From Planctomycetota bacterium (lineage in GTDB: Bacteria; Planctomycetota; Planctomycetia; Pirellulales; Pirellulaceae): a stretch of DNA of 14,160 nt. The notes under the pieces are model-generated. The model saw only the letters and a program-made list of their open reading frames with translations. It had not been told where the DNA came from and did not search any database. The position numbers were made by a program, and so were the translations under genes. The stretch's first letter is position 1; each line of letters opens with the position of its first letter. Location: the NCBI GenBank assembly GCA_026692885.1, contig JAPLNJ010000007.1:1-14160 (forward strand), written 5' to 3'. Of this stretch, positions 13,629 to 14,160 are shown piece by piece.

Positions 13629-13898
13629 ATGCGCCAATTATTCATCCTAGCGATGATTCTGTTCCCCCTTGTCGCCTCGCAAACAAGTTGCCGCACGTGC
13701 CGACAATGCGGTTGCGCGTCGTCTAGCGAAACCTACAGCGAGATCCAAGACGAGACTCGCGGGGCTGCCCTGGCGTCCTGCCCCTCGGGTGTCTGTCCGT
13801 TGACGCAAGATACCGCCGAAGAAGTCCGGACCGCCGAACGACCTATCTATTCCGACCCGGTTCGGATCCCTCCGGCTCCTATCGCTGATCCACTCTAA
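13629..13898 (+). CDS. Small Cys-rich exported protein, 89 aa
   Basis: The ATG at 13629 is chosen over an upstream start (13497) because GGAG stands 7 bp before it and a signal sequence follows (MRQLFILAMILFPLVASQTS). The mature N-terminus carries SCRTCRQCGCAS, four cysteines in a C-x2-C-x2-C-x-C pattern, and two more follow in ASCPSGVCPL. The rest is acidic and proline-rich (PVRIPPAPIADPL at the end). The first Cys could be a lipoprotein Cys, but the preceding residues (SQTS) do not fit the usual lipobox, so I leave that open. The Cys spacing could suit a bound metal or disulfides; no family is recognised. The DsbD-type system in the same window would be the natural source of thiol redox control, but no direct link is shown. 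Confidence 0.65.
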   Translation: MRQLFILAMILFPLVASQTSCRTCRQCGCASSSETYSEIQDETRGAALASCPSGVCPLTQDTAEEVRTAERPIYSDPVRIPPAPIADPL

Positions 13899-13959
13899 GG
13901 CCGCTCCGCTGAGAGTCTTGACCTGCCTTGCGTTCCCGTGAGAACATCTTCACGCCTCT

Positions 13960-14033
13960 CTCGTTCCCATACTCCGCGTGGGAACGCAAGTGTTTTGACG
14001 CTCGGCGTCGTCTGCCCAAGGACGCAGAGCGTC
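13960..14033. repeat. GTTCCCA hairpin and adjoining GACGCTC hairpin
   Basis: CGTTCCCA (13962-13969) pairs with TGGGAACG (13979-13986), the form of the GTTCCCA repeat family seen before both glycine-rich genes. Right after it, GACGCTCGGCGTC (13997-14009) pairs at 12 of 13 positions with GACGCAGAGCGTC (14021-14033). A partial GTTCCCG copy lies at 13932. The remaining bases to 14160 show no gene I can support. Confidence 0.65.
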
Positions 14034-14160
14034 CGCTTCCAGCTTGCGTTTGACGCGATGCATCGAAAGGCAAGCAGGATGCTTACCCCACTTTTCAGCC
14101 TTAAAGACGCACTAGCACCAAACGGTTTCTTGATCCTGTCGCGTAAAGAATGAGGTTTTG

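Noticed and set aside
13938..14153. 71-codon plus-strand frame at the right end
   Set aside because: Spans two hairpin repeats, lacks a ribosome-binding site, and has unbalanced composition; not supported as a gene.

Overview
The window is GC-rich and carries several marks of a planctomycete, probably of the Pirellulales type. These are a pair of large glycine-rich secreted proteins of the kind often annotated 'mu-protocadherin-like' in planctomycete genomes, a SnoaL-like secreted protein with a second beta-rich domain, methanofuran-type C1 cofactor genes in a non-methanogen layout, and many short hairpin repeats in nearly every intergenic gap. Assignment rests on recalled protein families and repeat style, not on a marker gene. 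No rRNA, tRNA or CRISPR array was found.

Layout. (1) 1-1242 is a graveyard: the C-terminal remnant of an Rpn/DUF4351-type protein (+) meets a frameshifted, truncated ISKra4-family transposase (-), followed by a hairpin element. (2) 1243-3870 (-) is a large DsbD/ScsB-type thiol:disulfide transporter with two N-terminal DsbD-alpha-like domains, a CcdA-like membrane core and a C-terminal thioredoxin domain. (3) 4094-7661 (+) is a tight four-gene operon: a proline/threonine-rich lipoprotein, an ATP-grasp ligase (MfnD-like), the H4MPT-linked C1 protein of the MfnF type, and an amino-acid-kinase-fold enzyme of the MfnE type. The last three are overlapping or nearly so and together point to methanofuran/methylofuran synthesis, the cofactor that works with tetrahydromethanopterin in formaldehyde oxidation. 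(4) 7837-8289 (-) is an unrecognised 150-residue protein; 8570-9460 (+) is the SnoaL-like secreted protein. (5) 9431-13211 holds a tandem duplication with a period of about 1.96 kb: two paralogous Gly-rich secreted proteins, each preceded by the same leader and repeat block. (6) 13629-13898 is a small Cys-rich exported protein, followed by more hairpin repeats.

The most unusual signal is in the non-coding DNA. Five separate elements begin with GTAG and end with CTAC (one with CTGC), and most are built of two inverted hairpins, like REP/BIME elements. Two of them, unrelated in sequence, occupy the same slot in the two copies of the duplicated leader. A related kind of repeat appears to have been absorbed in frame into the ATP-grasp coding sequence.
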